Assembly (NCBI RefSeq): GCF_013204885.1
Contig: NZ_JABMKX010000025.1
Span: 1-64,000 of the forward strand
DNA from: Paenibacillus tritici
Lineage (GTDB): Bacteria; Bacillota; Bacilli; Paenibacillales; Paenibacillaceae
Direction: 5' to 3'
Length of the DNA: 64,000 nt
Positions 1-8,244 of this stretch are shown one piece after another (the first letter of the stretch is position 1; every line of letters starts with the position of its first letter). The notes below the pieces were generated by a model, which made no database searches, had not been told where the DNA came from, and was given only the letters and a program-made list of their open reading frames with translations. A program made the position numbers and the translations under genes.

Positions 1-3
1 ATG

Positions 4-120
4 TTTGGTGGCGATAGCGGAGGGGTTCCACGCGTACCCATCCCGAACACGACCGTTAAGCCCTCCAGCGCCGATGGTACTTGGACCGAAGGGTCCTGGG
101 AGAGTAGGACGTTGCCAAGC
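4..120 (+). rRNA. rrf: 5S ribosomal RNA
   Basis: Structural RNA of the 50S subunit. The sequence opens with the typical Bacillales start TTTGGTGGCGATAGC, contains the conserved CCGAACACG loop and GCGCCGATGGTA, and closes with GTTGCCAAGC, which pairs with the start; about 117 nt is the normal length. It is the last gene of an rRNA operon whose 16S and 23S genes lie left of the window. The exact ends are taken from the terminal helix. Confidence 0.95.
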
Positions 121-125
121 AGATC

Positions 126-159
126 AAGCCATTGTTGAGCAATCGACAGTGGCTTTTTT
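126..159 (+). terminator. rho-independent terminator of the rRNA operon
   Basis: A 10-bp stem (AAGCCATTGT pairing with ACAGTGGCTT, one G-T pair) is followed by a T-run at 154-159, directly after the 5S gene. It should end the rrn transcript. Confidence 0.85.
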
Positions 160-174
160 GCGTGCGGGCAGGGC

Positions 175-438
175 TGTGGAAAAGCTGTGGATAGATTTCA
201 GCAAGTACAGAAAAATTACGCACATGTGGATACTATTTCAGGAACGAATCTATCCCCGGAAAACGGGGGATAACGCATAATTCAGGGGACGAGTCAAGAA
301 AAAACATAAGTAATACACCGATTTTGTGGATAAAAAGTGAATAATGTGGATAGATAATTGCTATTCGTGGATAACTCGTTTTTGCCGGAAAGAAACTCTT
401 TCCGGTTTTTTATGTTGTTGTATAAAAGCTGTGGATAA
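175..438 (+). promoter_or_regulatory. cluster of DnaA-box-like 9-mers
   Basis: Seven same-orientation copies resembling TGTGGATAA (reverse complement of the DnaA box TTATCCACA) lie at 175-183, 187-195, 226-234, 325-333, 345-353, 366-374 and 430-438. The copies at 325 and 430 match perfectly; those at 187, 226, 345 and 366 have one mismatch and the one at 175 has one (TGTGGAAAA). The 325, 345 and 366 copies are spaced 20-21 bp, about two helical turns. No gene occupies 121-555. The DnaA consensus is established knowledge; a role in DnaA titration or regulation is inferred. Confidence 0.6.
385..411 (+). terminator. second rho-independent terminator downstream of rrn
   Basis: CCGGAAAGA pairs with TCTTTCCGG around a 3-nt loop and is followed by six T residues. 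It lies between DnaA-box-like copies six and seven and would stop any read-through from the rRNA operon before the acetyltransferase gene. Confidence 0.8.
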
Positions 439-491
439 CTTGGGTATTAAAGCTGATTCGAGGCGCCTTGTTAGCTTCCGGACGATTTGCT

Positions 492-500
492 TGTTATACT
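492..500 (+). promoter_or_regulatory. extended -10 promoter for the Eis-like gene
   Basis: TGTTATACT is an extended -10 element (TG-N-TATACT) 56 bp before the start codon at 556. No good -35 hexamer is visible at the right distance (TAGCTT at 472-477), as is common for extended -10 promoters. Confidence 0.5.
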
Positions 501-555
501 CTCTAATAAGCAATAATTGTCGCGATTTCTATGAAATATTAACGGGGTGAGCAGA

Positions 556-1728
556 ATGGAAATTAGGAAATTACGGAACGAAGAATTTGAGGAAAGCTTG
601 AGCTTGTCCGAATATGCTTTTCAGTACAAGGTAACCGGGGAAGACCGGGTACGCGCCAGGGAGAAATTTAAGCCGGACCAGATATGGGGGCTTTTTGAAG
701 GGGAAGGAATAGGTGCACAATTGACCCTTCTTCCGCTACAGGCATATATCCAGGGCAGACCCGTTTCCATGGGGGGAATTGCGGGTGTCGCTACTTGGCC
801 GGAGAACCGCCGGCAGGGGTATGTGGCCCATCTGCTGACCCATGCGCTGAAGACAATGAATGAAGCCGGTCAAACGTTGTCCTTTTTGCATCCGTTCCTG
901 ATTCCTTTTTACCGTAAATTTGGCTGGGAGATCTACTGTGAATATAAGAAGTACACCATTCCTGTAGGGAAGTTCCCGCATAAGACGGAGATCCAAGGCG
1001 CGGTAAAGCGCGGGACAGCTGATATTGCAGTATTTCAGCAGTTGTATGATACATTTGCCATGCGGTATAACGGCACGCTCCTGCGCCCTGAGCAATGGTG
1101 GAAGGAAAGAGTGCTCGATGAGGATACGCACACAGGTGTGTTTTATTCGGAGCAGGGTGAACCGGAAGGATATGTGCTGTATAAAATAGTGAACCAAGAG
1201 CTGATCATAGATGAATTTATCTATGTGAATGAACTGGCCCGCCAAGGCTTGTGGACCTTCCTTGCCAACCATGACTCCATGATTACGGCAGCACAGCTGA
1301 AGCTGGTGCCGTCTGATGATATTCTTCCCTTTCTGCTTCCCGATCCGCGTGTGGCACAGGAGAATTATCCTTACTTCATGGCGCGTATCGTGAATGCTAA
1401 GGCTTTTGTGGAGAACATGACGTTTAAGGTGCCGGGCAGCGTTCAGGATCGTGTGCTATATATTGAAGATACACATGCGCCCTGGAATAACGGGTTATGG
1501 CGGTGGACGGTATCGGAACACGGGAAGGTATCGCTTACTCAGATCGAAGGAGACCGGGCAGACGCAGACCTTGTATGCGGTATCGGAACACTTACCATGC
1601 TCCTGATGGGCTATAAACGTCCGCTGGAGACAGCCAGGTACGGACAATTAGCCGGGACCGCTGAAGCTGTAGAATGGCTGGAAGCGCTGATTCCGCAGGC
1701 GGAAACGGCATTATTCGATTTTTTCTGA
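556..1728 (+). CDS. GNAT family N-acetyltransferase, Eis-like
   Basis: Predicted acetyl-CoA-dependent N-acetyltransferase of about 390 residues, the size of Eis proteins, which carry two GNAT folds and a C-terminal sterol-carrier-like domain. The acetyl-CoA loop is visible around residues 75-95 (GVATWPENRRQGYVAHLL). The C-terminal part (about 290-390) fits the sterol-carrier-like domain. The ATG at 556 is chosen because GGGGTGA at 544-550 is a well-placed ribosome binding site; the GTG at 547 has none. It is monocistronic, between rrn and the ctsR operon. The substrate cannot be told from sequence; some Eis relatives acetylate aminoglycosides or polyamines, but that should not be assumed here. 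Confidence 0.8.
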   Translation: MEIRKLRNEEFEESLSLSEYAFQYKVTGEDRVRAREKFKPDQIWGLFEGEGIGAQLTLLPLQAYIQGRPVSMGGIAGVATWPENRRQGYVAHLLTHALKTMNEAGQTLSFLHPFLIPFYRKFGWEIYCEYKKYTIPVGKFPHKTEIQGAVKRGTADIAVFQQLYDTFAMRYNGTLLRPEQWWKERVLDEDTHTGVFYSEQGEPEGYVLYKIVNQELIIDEFIYVNELARQGLWTFLANHDSMITAAQLKLVPSDDILPFLLPDPRVAQENYPYFMARIVNAKAFVENMTFKVPGSVQDRVLYIEDTHAPWNNGLWRWTVSEHGKVSLTQIEGDRADADLVCGIGTLTMLLMGYKRPLETARYGQLAGTAEAVEWLEALIPQAETALFDFF

Positions 1729-1822
1729 CAGTGCTATCCTATACATATCGTATGGGCCCAGTGATCTATTAAGACACCATGGAATACAATGCCGCCAATA
1801 AGTAAAAAATAAGCGTAACCCC

Positions 1823-1850
1823 TTGGAATTCAGTGAGAATATGTTATAAT
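1823..1850 (+). promoter_or_regulatory. sigma-A promoter of the ctsR-clpC operon
   Basis: A -35 TTGGAA (1823-1828), 16-bp spacer and perfect extended -10 TGTTATAAT (1842-1850) sit directly before the CtsR operator. A leader of about 175 nt separates the operator from ctsR; I see no further gene or terminator in it. Confidence 0.85.
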
Positions 1851-1857
1851 ATGAAAA

Positions 1858-1879
1858 AGTCAAAGAAAGTCAAAGTCAA
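1858..1879 (+). promoter_or_regulatory. CtsR operator (heat-shock heptad repeats)
   Basis: AGTCAAAGAAAGTCAAA (1858-1874) matches the known CtsR direct heptad repeat (A/GGTCAAANANA/GGTCAAA), and a third partial heptad AGTCAA follows without a gap at 1874-1879. It lies at the expected transcription start of the ctsR promoter, so bound CtsR would block initiation. This predicts autoregulated heat-shock control of ctsR-mcsA-mcsB-clpC. Confidence 0.9.
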
Positions 1880-2057
1880 CGCAGGCCGATTAGCATCGTT
1901 CTCAAGAATGTAACAATTAGACGAAAAGGGTAGTGCGAAGGTGATTGCAGCCGATTCTTACGCTATGGCCCGGTTTAAATTCTTAAGAGCATGTCTCTGA
2001 CGGCAGGCGGTGGCGCACCACAAATTTTACCAAGGCTTACACACTGGAGGATGAGTG

Positions 2058-2519
2058 ATGCGTAATATCTCCGATATTATTGAACAATATCTGAAGAATA
2101 TTTTGCATGAAAGTCCCGAAGGTACGGTGGAAATTCAGCGCAATGATCTGGCGGACCAGTTCTCGTGTGTGCCGTCGCAGATCAATTACGTTATCAGTAC
2201 ACGCTTTACTTTGGAAAAGGGATATGTGGTGGAGAGCAAACGCGGCGGAGGCGGATATATCCGGATTCAGCGCTATGAGCTGCCTCAGAATGTGGCCTTG
2301 TATGCACATCTGAACTCCACGATAGGGAATGATATTGACCAGAATTCTGCCGAAGGACTGATTTATCAGTTGGAGGAGGCCCGTTTCCTCTCCAAACGTG
2401 AAGCGTGTCTGATGCGATCCGCGGTTTCCCGGGAATGCCTGACGGTTAATCTGCCGTACCGGGATGAGATTCGTGCCAAGCTTATGAAGGCTATGTTAAT
2501 CTCTTTATTAGGCAAATAA
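2058..2519 (+). CDS. ctsR: transcriptional repressor of class III heat-shock genes CtsR
   Basis: Winged-helix repressor of clp heat-shock genes, 153 residues. The N-terminal NISDIIEQYLK and the glycine-rich wing SKRGGGGYIRI (about residues 59-69) are CtsR hallmarks; the wing contacts the heptad operator and acts as thermosensor. Start at ATG 2058 is set by GGAGG at 2046-2050; GTG 2055 is too close. First gene of the operon, behind its own operator. McsB/ClpC encoded downstream are known to inactivate and degrade CtsR, closing the loop. Confidence 0.97.
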   Translation: MRNISDIIEQYLKNILHESPEGTVEIQRNDLADQFSCVPSQINYVISTRFTLEKGYVVESKRGGGGYIRIQRYELPQNVALYAHLNSTIGNDIDQNSAEGLIYQLEEARFLSKREACLMRSAVSRECLTVNLPYRDEIRAKLMKAMLISLLGK

Positions 2520-2549
2520 TTTGTCAACATGTAAGGAGGGACACCGCTC

Positions 2550-3074
2550 ATGCAATGCCAGGAATGCGGCGTCAAACCGGCTACACTCCATTTCACGAAG
2601 ATTGTGAACGGGGAGAAGACAGAATTTCATATTTGCGAAAGCTGTGCGCGGGAGAAGGGGGAACTCATCCCTGGTACTTCCGGAGGTTTCTCCATTCACA
2701 GCCTGCTCTCCGGGCTGCTTGATCTGGAGAGCGCAGGCAAGGGCAAGTCAGCAGCTGCACAGTCTGTGCAAGGGCTGCAGTGTGAGAACTGCGGTATGAC
2801 CTATTCACAGTTCAGCAAGCTTGGACGGTTTGGGTGCAGCTCTTGCTACAAGTATTTCGACAGCACACTGGACCCGCTCTTCAGACGGGTACATGGAAGT
2901 ACGGCTCATGTCGGCAAGCTTCCCAGACGGGCCGGTGCACAGATCATGTGCAAACGCCAAATTGATGAGCTGAAGCAGGAATTGCAGCAGAGTATCGTGC
3001 AGGAAGAGTTCGAAACTGCAGCAGAGCTGAGGGATCGGATCCGCAAGCTTGAAAAAGAAATGCCACAAGAGTAA
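2550..3074 (+). CDS. mcsA: McsA, zinc-finger activator of the McsB arginine kinase
   Basis: 174-residue zinc protein that activates McsB. Four CxxC pairs are visible: C3/C6, C29/C32, C78/C81 and C96/C99. A UVR (UvrB/UvrC) coiled-coil motif occupies about residues 137-172, as in the family. A GGAGGG ribosome binding site precedes ATG 2550. It lies 30 bp after ctsR and 28 bp before mcsB, in the standard order. Confidence 0.96.
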   Translation: MQCQECGVKPATLHFTKIVNGEKTEFHICESCAREKGELIPGTSGGFSIHSLLSGLLDLESAGKGKSAAAQSVQGLQCENCGMTYSQFSKLGRFGCSSCYKYFDSTLDPLFRRVHGSTAHVGKLPRRAGAQIMCKRQIDELKQELQQSIVQEEFETAAELRDRIRKLEKEMPQE

Positions 3075-3102
3075 AGTCTTTGATATATAGGGGGGATTGG
3101 AC

Positions 3103-4167
3103 ATGTCAAGTCTCCGGTTTACCGAACAAGCACTTAGTGACTGGATGCGCTGCGGCGGCAGTCATTCTGAGATTGTAATCAGCAGCCGTATGCGAATCGC
3201 CCGTAATCTGGAGCATCTGCCCTTCCCGCTGCTCGCCTCAAGAGAGCAGTCCGAAGAGGTGCTGGACCTGCTTGCTCCTGTTTTTCAGGGTGAAGCTTCT
3301 GCAGATTTCGGCAGCTTTGAGCTGCTGAGACTGGATGAGCTGGATGAGCTGGATAAAAAGGTACTGGTCGAGAAGCATCTCATCAGTCCTAATCTGGCGG
3401 ATGATTCCAAAGGCGGAGCAGTCATTCTTAATGAGGACGAGTCGGTCAGCATTATGATTAATGAGGAGGATCATCTCCGCATTCAATGCCTGTTTCCCGG
3501 ACTGCAGGTCAGAGAAGCCTGGGTAAGGGCAACTGCCATCGACGATATTTTTGAGGCTGCTGTCAATTATGCCTTTGATGACCGCAGAGGTTACCTGACC
3601 AGTTGTCCCACCAATGTGGGCACAGGACTCAGAGCTTCGGTAATGGTTCATTTGCCGGCGCTGGTCATGACCCATCAGATTAACCGGATTTTGTCCGCAG
3701 TCAATCAGGTTGGACTTACCGTTAGAGGAATTTATGGTGAAGGCAGCGAAGCAGTAGGGAATATCTTTCAGATCTCCAATCAGATTACGCTCGGACAGAC
3801 CGAGAATGAGATCATCGAGAATCTTCACAGCGTAGTTACCCAGATTATAGAGCATGAACGGAATGCACGTGAACGCCTGCTGGTCGATTCCGCACTGCGG
3901 ATTACGGACCGCATCAAACGTTCCTACGGAATTCTGTCCTACGCGGCAGTGATGGAGCTTAAGGAGTCCGCACAGCGGCTCTCCGATCTGCGGCTTGGTG
4001 TAGACCTTGGAATTCTGGAAGGGCCGTCGATTTCAGTGCTCAATGAGCTGAATGTCAAGACCCAGCCTGGTTTTCTGCAAAAGCTGTTCGGTGACGAGCT
4101 GTCTTCTACCGAACGTGATATGTACCGGGCGAAGCTGCTCCGGGAGACATTGGGATCACAACATTAA
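3103..4167 (+). CDS. mcsB: protein-arginine kinase McsB
   Basis: Phosphorylates arginine side chains of CtsR and misfolded proteins; phospho-arginine is the degradation tag read by ClpC. 354 residues with the phosphagen-kinase catalytic domain: SSRMRIARN (27-35), NEEDH (120-124, catalytic glutamate) and SCPTNVGTGLRAS (167-179, with C168). RGIYGEGSEA lies in the nucleotide-binding part. ATG 3103 is preceded by GGGGGG at 3090-3095; the upstream TTG at 3097 lacks spacing. Confidence 0.96.
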   Translation: MSSLRFTEQALSDWMRCGGSHSEIVISSRMRIARNLEHLPFPLLASREQSEEVLDLLAPVFQGEASADFGSFELLRLDELDELDKKVLVEKHLISPNLADDSKGGAVILNEDESVSIMINEEDHLRIQCLFPGLQVREAWVRATAIDDIFEAAVNYAFDDRRGYLTSCPTNVGTGLRASVMVHLPALVMTHQINRILSAVNQVGLTVRGIYGEGSEAVGNIFQISNQITLGQTENEIIENLHSVVTQIIEHERNARERLLVDSALRITDRIKRSYGILSYAAVMELKESAQRLSDLRLGVDLGILEGPSISVLNELNVKTQPGFLQKLFGDELSSTERDMYRAKLLRETLGSQH

Positions 4168-4203
4168 TTATAGATATATATTATCCGTGGAGGTGCAGGA
4201 GAT

Positions 4204-6672
4204 ATGATGTTTGGAAGATTTACGGAACGCGCACAAAAGGTGCTGGCGCTGGCGCAGGAAGAAGCCGTACGTTTGGGACACAACAACATTGGGACAGAAC
4301 ATATTTTGCTCGGACTGATTCGTGAGGGAGACGGCATTGCCGCGAAGGCACTGATCGGACTCGGTCTGGGTCTGGAGAAAATTCAGGATGAAGTGGAAAC
4401 ACTGATTGGCAGAGGTCAGGAGCAGCCGACCAACATCGCGTATACTCCTCGTGCCAAAAAAGTCATCGAGCTGTCCATGGACGAGGCCCGCAAGCTGGGG
4501 CATACGTATGTGGGAACAGAGCATATCCTGCTCGGTCTGATCCGTGAAGGAGAGGGCGTAGCAGCCCGCGTACTGAACAATCTCGGCATCAGCCTGAATA
4601 AGGCCCGTCAACAGGTACTGCAGCTTCTGGGCAGCAGTGAAGCCACCTCCAGCCATAGCGGCGCTCCGGTCAACGTAAGCACGCCAACACTGGATGGCCT
4701 GGCCCGTGACCTGACAGCCTATGCCAAGGACGGCAACCTTGACCCTGTAATCGGCCGCAGCAAGGAAATCGAACGTGTCATTCAAGTGCTGAGCCGCCGT
4801 ACCAAGAATAATCCGGTGCTGATTGGTGAGCCGGGGGTTGGTAAAACAGCTATTGCTGAAGGCCTGGCCCAAAAGATTATCAACAATGAAATTCCGGAAA
4901 CGTTGCGCGACAAGCGTGTCATGACCCTTGATATGGGTTCTGTAGTGGCCGGTACGAAATATCGCGGTGAGTTCGAGGACCGCCTCAAAAAAATCATGGA
5001 TGAGATTCGTCAGGCAGGCAATATCGTGCTCTTCATTGATGAGCTGCACACTCTGATCGGAGCTGGCGGTGCGGAAGGTGCAATTGATGCTTCCAATATC
5101 CTGAAGCCTGCTCTGGCCCGTGGCGAGCTGCAGTGCATCGGTGCGACAACCCTTGATGAATACCGTAAATATATTGAGAAAGACGCTGCGCTGGAACGCC
5201 GCTTCCAGCCTATCACAGTCGATCAGCCTTCCCCGGAAGAAGCTGTACAGATTCTGTTCGGTCTCCGTGACCGTTATGAAGCCCATCACCGGGTGAAGAT
5301 TACGGATGAAGCAATTGTGGAAGCAGTGAAGCTGTCTGACCGCTATATCCCGGACCGGTTCCTGCCGGACAAAGCGATTGACCTGATTGATGAAGCAGGC
5401 TCCAAGGTAAGACTGAACTCTTACACGATCCCGCCGAATCTGAAGGAACTCGAAATGCGTCTGGATGATATCCGCAAGGAGAAGGATTCCGCCGTACAGA
5501 GCCAGGAATTCGAGAAGGCTGCTGCGCTTCGCGACACCGAGCAGAAGATTCGTGAAGAGCTGGATACCACGAAGAACCAGTGGAAAGAAAAGCAGGGCCG
5601 TACCGACTCCCAGGTTACACCTGAGGATATCGCGCAGGTGGTTGCCAGCTGGACCGGCATTCCGGTCAGCAAGCTGAAGGAAGAAGAGACGGACCGTCTG
5701 CTGAACATGGAGTCCTTGCTTCATGAACGTGTAATTGGACAAGATGAAGCCGTTAAGGCTGTCAGCCGGGCACTCCGCCGGGCGCGTGCGGGTCTGAAGG
5801 ACCCGAAACGTCCGATGGGCTCCTTTATCTTCCTCGGACCAACCGGGGTGGGTAAAACCGAGCTGGCACGGGCGCTTGCCGAAGCTATGTTCGGTGATGA
5901 GAATGCGGTAATCCGCATTGATATGTCGGAATACATGGAGAAGCACTCCACCTCGCGTCTGGTTGGGGCTCCTCCAGGATATGTAGGATATGAAGAAGGC
6001 GGACAGCTTACGGAGAAGGTACGCCGCAAACCGTATTCCGTTGTCCTGCTGGATGAGATTGAGAAGGCTCACCCTGAAGTGTTCAACATTCTGCTGCAGG
6101 TGCTGGAAGACGGCCGTCTGACCGATTCCAAAGGCCGCGTGGTCGATTTCCGCAATACGCTGATTATCCTGACCTCGAACGTAGGGGCACAGGCGATCAA
6201 GAAGAATTCGACGCTTGGATTCACTGCAGTTCAAGATGCGGGCGCTGATTACAGCAACATGAAGGGCAAGGTTATGGAAGAGCTGAAGAAGAGCTTCCGT
6301 CCCGAGTTCCTGAACCGGATCGACGAGATCATTGTCTTCCACTCCCTGGATGAGAAGCATATCGCCGAGATCGTTACCCTGATGTCCGAGGAGCTGCGCA
6401 AGCGTCTGCGTGAGCATGATGTAGACTTCCTGCTTACGGATGCGGCCAAAGCGTTCCTGGCCAAAGAAGGCTATGACCCGGCCTTCGGTGCCCGTCCGCT
6501 CCGCCGGGCGATTCAGAAGCACATCGAGGACCGTCTGTCCGAAGAGCTGCTGAAGGGCAACATCAAGAAGGGCGATTCCCTCAACATTGATGAGGTGAAC
6601 GGTGAACTGGTCGTAACCACTGTAGAAGCACCATCTGAAGTCTCCCTGGAGAAAACCGTTGAAACTGAGTAA
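4204..6672 (+). CDS. clpC: ATP-dependent Clp protease ATP-binding subunit ClpC
   Basis: Hexameric AAA+ unfoldase that feeds substrates to ClpP. The 822 residues show the double Clp-N repeat (about 1-145), first AAA module with Walker A GEPGVGKT (208-215) and Walker B near 276-282, a UVR-type middle domain (about 420-470), the second AAA module with GPTGVGKT near 545-552, and the C-terminal D2-small domain. Length and architecture match Bacillus ClpC. Last gene of the ctsR operon, 36 bp after mcsB, followed by a terminator. Confidence 0.98.
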   Translation: MMFGRFTERAQKVLALAQEEAVRLGHNNIGTEHILLGLIREGDGIAAKALIGLGLGLEKIQDEVETLIGRGQEQPTNIAYTPRAKKVIELSMDEARKLGHTYVGTEHILLGLIREGEGVAARVLNNLGISLNKARQQVLQLLGSSEATSSHSGAPVNVSTPTLDGLARDLTAYAKDGNLDPVIGRSKEIERVIQVLSRRTKNNPVLIGEPGVGKTAIAEGLAQKIINNEIPETLRDKRVMTLDMGSVVAGTKYRGEFEDRLKKIMDEIRQAGNIVLFIDELHTLIGAGGAEGAIDASNILKPALARGELQCIGATTLDEYRKYIEKDAALERRFQPITVDQPSPEEAVQILFGLRDRYEAHHRVKITDEAIVEAVKLSDRYIPDRFLPDKAIDLIDEAGSKVRLNSYTIPPNLKELEMRLDDIRKEKDSAVQSQEFEKAAALRDTEQKIREELDTTKNQWKEKQGRTDSQVTPEDIAQVVASWTGIPVSKLKEEETDRLLNMESLLHERVIGQDEAVKAVSRALRRARAGLKDPKRPMGSFIFLGPTGVGKTELARALAEAMFGDENAVIRIDMSEYMEKHSTSRLVGAPPGYVGYEEGGQLTEKVRRKPYSVVLLDEIEKAHPEVFNILLQVLEDGRLTDSKGRVVDFRNTLIILTSNVGAQAIKKNSTLGFTAVQDAGADYSNMKGKVMEELKKSFRPEFLNRIDEIIVFHSLDEKHIAEIVTLMSEELRKRLREHDVDFLLTDAAKAFLAKEGYDPAFGARPLRRAIQKHIEDRLSEELLKGNIKKGDSLNIDEVNGELVVTTVEAPSEVSLEKTVETE

Positions 6673-6691
6673 TTCTTGCGTAAAATGAAAC

Positions 6692-6733
6692 AAAGCTCCC
6701 GTTCCTCCGTATAGAGGGGCGGGAGCTTTATTT
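6692..6733 (+). terminator. terminator of the ctsR-clpC operon
   Basis: AAAGCTCCCG pairs perfectly with CGGGAGCTTT (6720-6729), with CCTC/GAGG pairing inside, followed by a short T-run. It separates the heat-shock operon from radA. Confidence 0.85.
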
Positions 6734-6797
6734 GGCTTCCGGAGAAGACGCAAATGAAAAGTAGATCTTAAGTGTCCTTCCGTTAAGTGTGCAGAAA

Positions 6798-6806
6798 TGG
6801 TAAACT
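6798..6806 (+). promoter_or_regulatory. possible extended -10 promoter of radA
   Basis: TGGTAAACT resembles an extended -10 element 57 bp before radA. No convincing -35 is at the proper distance, so this is only a candidate; a promoter is expected here because a terminator lies upstream. Confidence 0.3.
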
Positions 6807-6862
6807 TTGAATAAGAGAAAAATATCCGCAATTTTAGTAAGTTCGGACGGTAAGGAGCGCAC

Positions 6863-8230
6863 ATGGCAAAACCAAAAACAAAATTTTTCTGTACCGAATG
6901 CGGGTACGAATCACCGAAATGGTTCGGGAAGTGCCCGGGGTGCCAGGAATGGAACTCGATGGTAGAGGAAACGGAAAGCGTCGTCAAAACACAAGGCATG
7001 AATGCACCTATTTTTCAGAGTAAAGAAAAGGCGCAGTCGATCATAAATATAGAAAGTGACAAGGAGCCGCGGATTCTGACGGGCATCGGTGAGCTTAACC
7101 GCGTGCTTGGCGGCGGAATTGTGCCCGGCTCGCTGGTGCTGGTCGGAGGCGATCCCGGAATCGGCAAATCGACGCTGCTGCTGCAGACCTCACATGCCCT
7201 GACCACTCAGGGGCTTCGCGTGTTGTATATCTCGGGGGAAGAATCCGTGCGGCAGACCAAGCTGCGGGCCGACCGCCTCGGAGCGCTGTCTGCGGAATTG
7301 TATGTTCTATGTGAGACGAATATGGAGAGCATTGAAGAAGCCATTGAGCAGATTAACCCGCAGTTTCTGGTCATTGACTCCATCCAGACTGTATTTATGC
7401 CGGAAGTAACCAGTGCGCCGGGCAGCGTGGCACAGGTACGGGAATGTACGACAAGATTCATGCGAATCGCCAAGATCCGGGGGATTGCCACAGTACTTGT
7501 AGGGCATGTAACCAAGGAAGGGGCGATTGCCGGCCCGCGTATGCTTGAGCATATGGTGGATTGTGTCCTCTACTTTGAAGGAGAACGGCATCATACGTAC
7601 CGTTTGCTGCGGGCGGTGAAGAACCGGTTTGGCTCCACCAATGAGATCGGCATCTTTGAAATGGGGGAGGTCGGGCTAACCGAGGTGGAGAACCCGTCAG
7701 AGCTGTTCCTCTCGGAGCGTCCGCTTGGAGTGGCCGGTTCAGCGGTAGTAGCCAGCATGGAAGGCACGAGACCTGTACTTGTAGAATTACAGGCACTGGT
7801 AGCCTCGACACATTTCCCTTCACCCCGCAGAATGTGCACAGGTATGGATCATCAGAGAATGGCGCTGATTATTGCTGTACTGGAGAAGCGGATGGGCATG
7901 TTCCTGCAGAATCAGGATGCTTACCTCAATGTAGCGGGAGGAGTGAAGCTGGATGAGCCGGCGGTAGATTTGGCTGTCGCCATCAGTATCGCTTCCAGCT
8001 TCCGGGATTTCCCGACCAAGCCTTATGATGTGTTCTTCGGCGAGGTAGGGCTTACCGGTGAGGTGAGGGGGGTATCACGCGCAGAAATGCGGGTGAAAGA
8101 GGCGGCCAAGCTTGGCTTCCGGCGGGTCATTATGCCCGAGAAGAGCATGAAAGGCTGGAAGCATCCGCAGGATATTCAGATTATTGGCGTCAGCACAGTA
8201 GCACAGGCACTAGCGGTCGCGTTAGATTAG
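6863..8230 (+). CDS. radA: DNA repair protein RadA (Sms)
   Basis: DnaB-type helicase that aids branch migration in recombination and processing of stalled forks. 455 residues: N-terminal zinc finger C10/C13 and C24/C27, RecA-like core with Walker A GGDPGIGKST near 95-104, the RadA-specific KNRFG motif near 253, and a Lon-protease-like C-terminal domain from about 300. Next to disA, 14 bp apart; in Bacillus, RadA and DisA are also encoded together and interact functionally. Confidence 0.97.
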   Translation: MAKPKTKFFCTECGYESPKWFGKCPGCQEWNSMVEETESVVKTQGMNAPIFQSKEKAQSIINIESDKEPRILTGIGELNRVLGGGIVPGSLVLVGGDPGIGKSTLLLQTSHALTTQGLRVLYISGEESVRQTKLRADRLGALSAELYVLCETNMESIEEAIEQINPQFLVIDSIQTVFMPEVTSAPGSVAQVRECTTRFMRIAKIRGIATVLVGHVTKEGAIAGPRMLEHMVDCVLYFEGERHHTYRLLRAVKNRFGSTNEIGIFEMGEVGLTEVENPSELFLSERPLGVAGSAVVASMEGTRPVLVELQALVASTHFPSPRRMCTGMDHQRMALIIAVLEKRMGMFLQNQDAYLNVAGGVKLDEPAVDLAVAISIASSFRDFPTKPYDVFFGEVGLTGEVRGVSRAEMRVKEAAKLGFRRVIMPEKSMKGWKHPQDIQIIGVSTVAQALAVALD

Positions 8231-8244
8231 GGGGCACAGGGACG

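Noticed and set aside
5..280. 91-codon open frame across the 5S rRNA gene
   Set aside because: Overlaps a structural RNA and its terminator; no ribosome binding site.
1941..2000. GTG-started 19-codon open frame in the ctsR leader
   Set aside because: GAAGG abuts the GTG with no spacing; other candidate sites are weak. Not enough to call a leader peptide.
4168..6999. 943-codon open frame on the - strand opposite clpC
   Set aside because: It is the antisense shadow of clpC; low complexity of reading and no ribosome binding site, while clpC on the + strand is certain.
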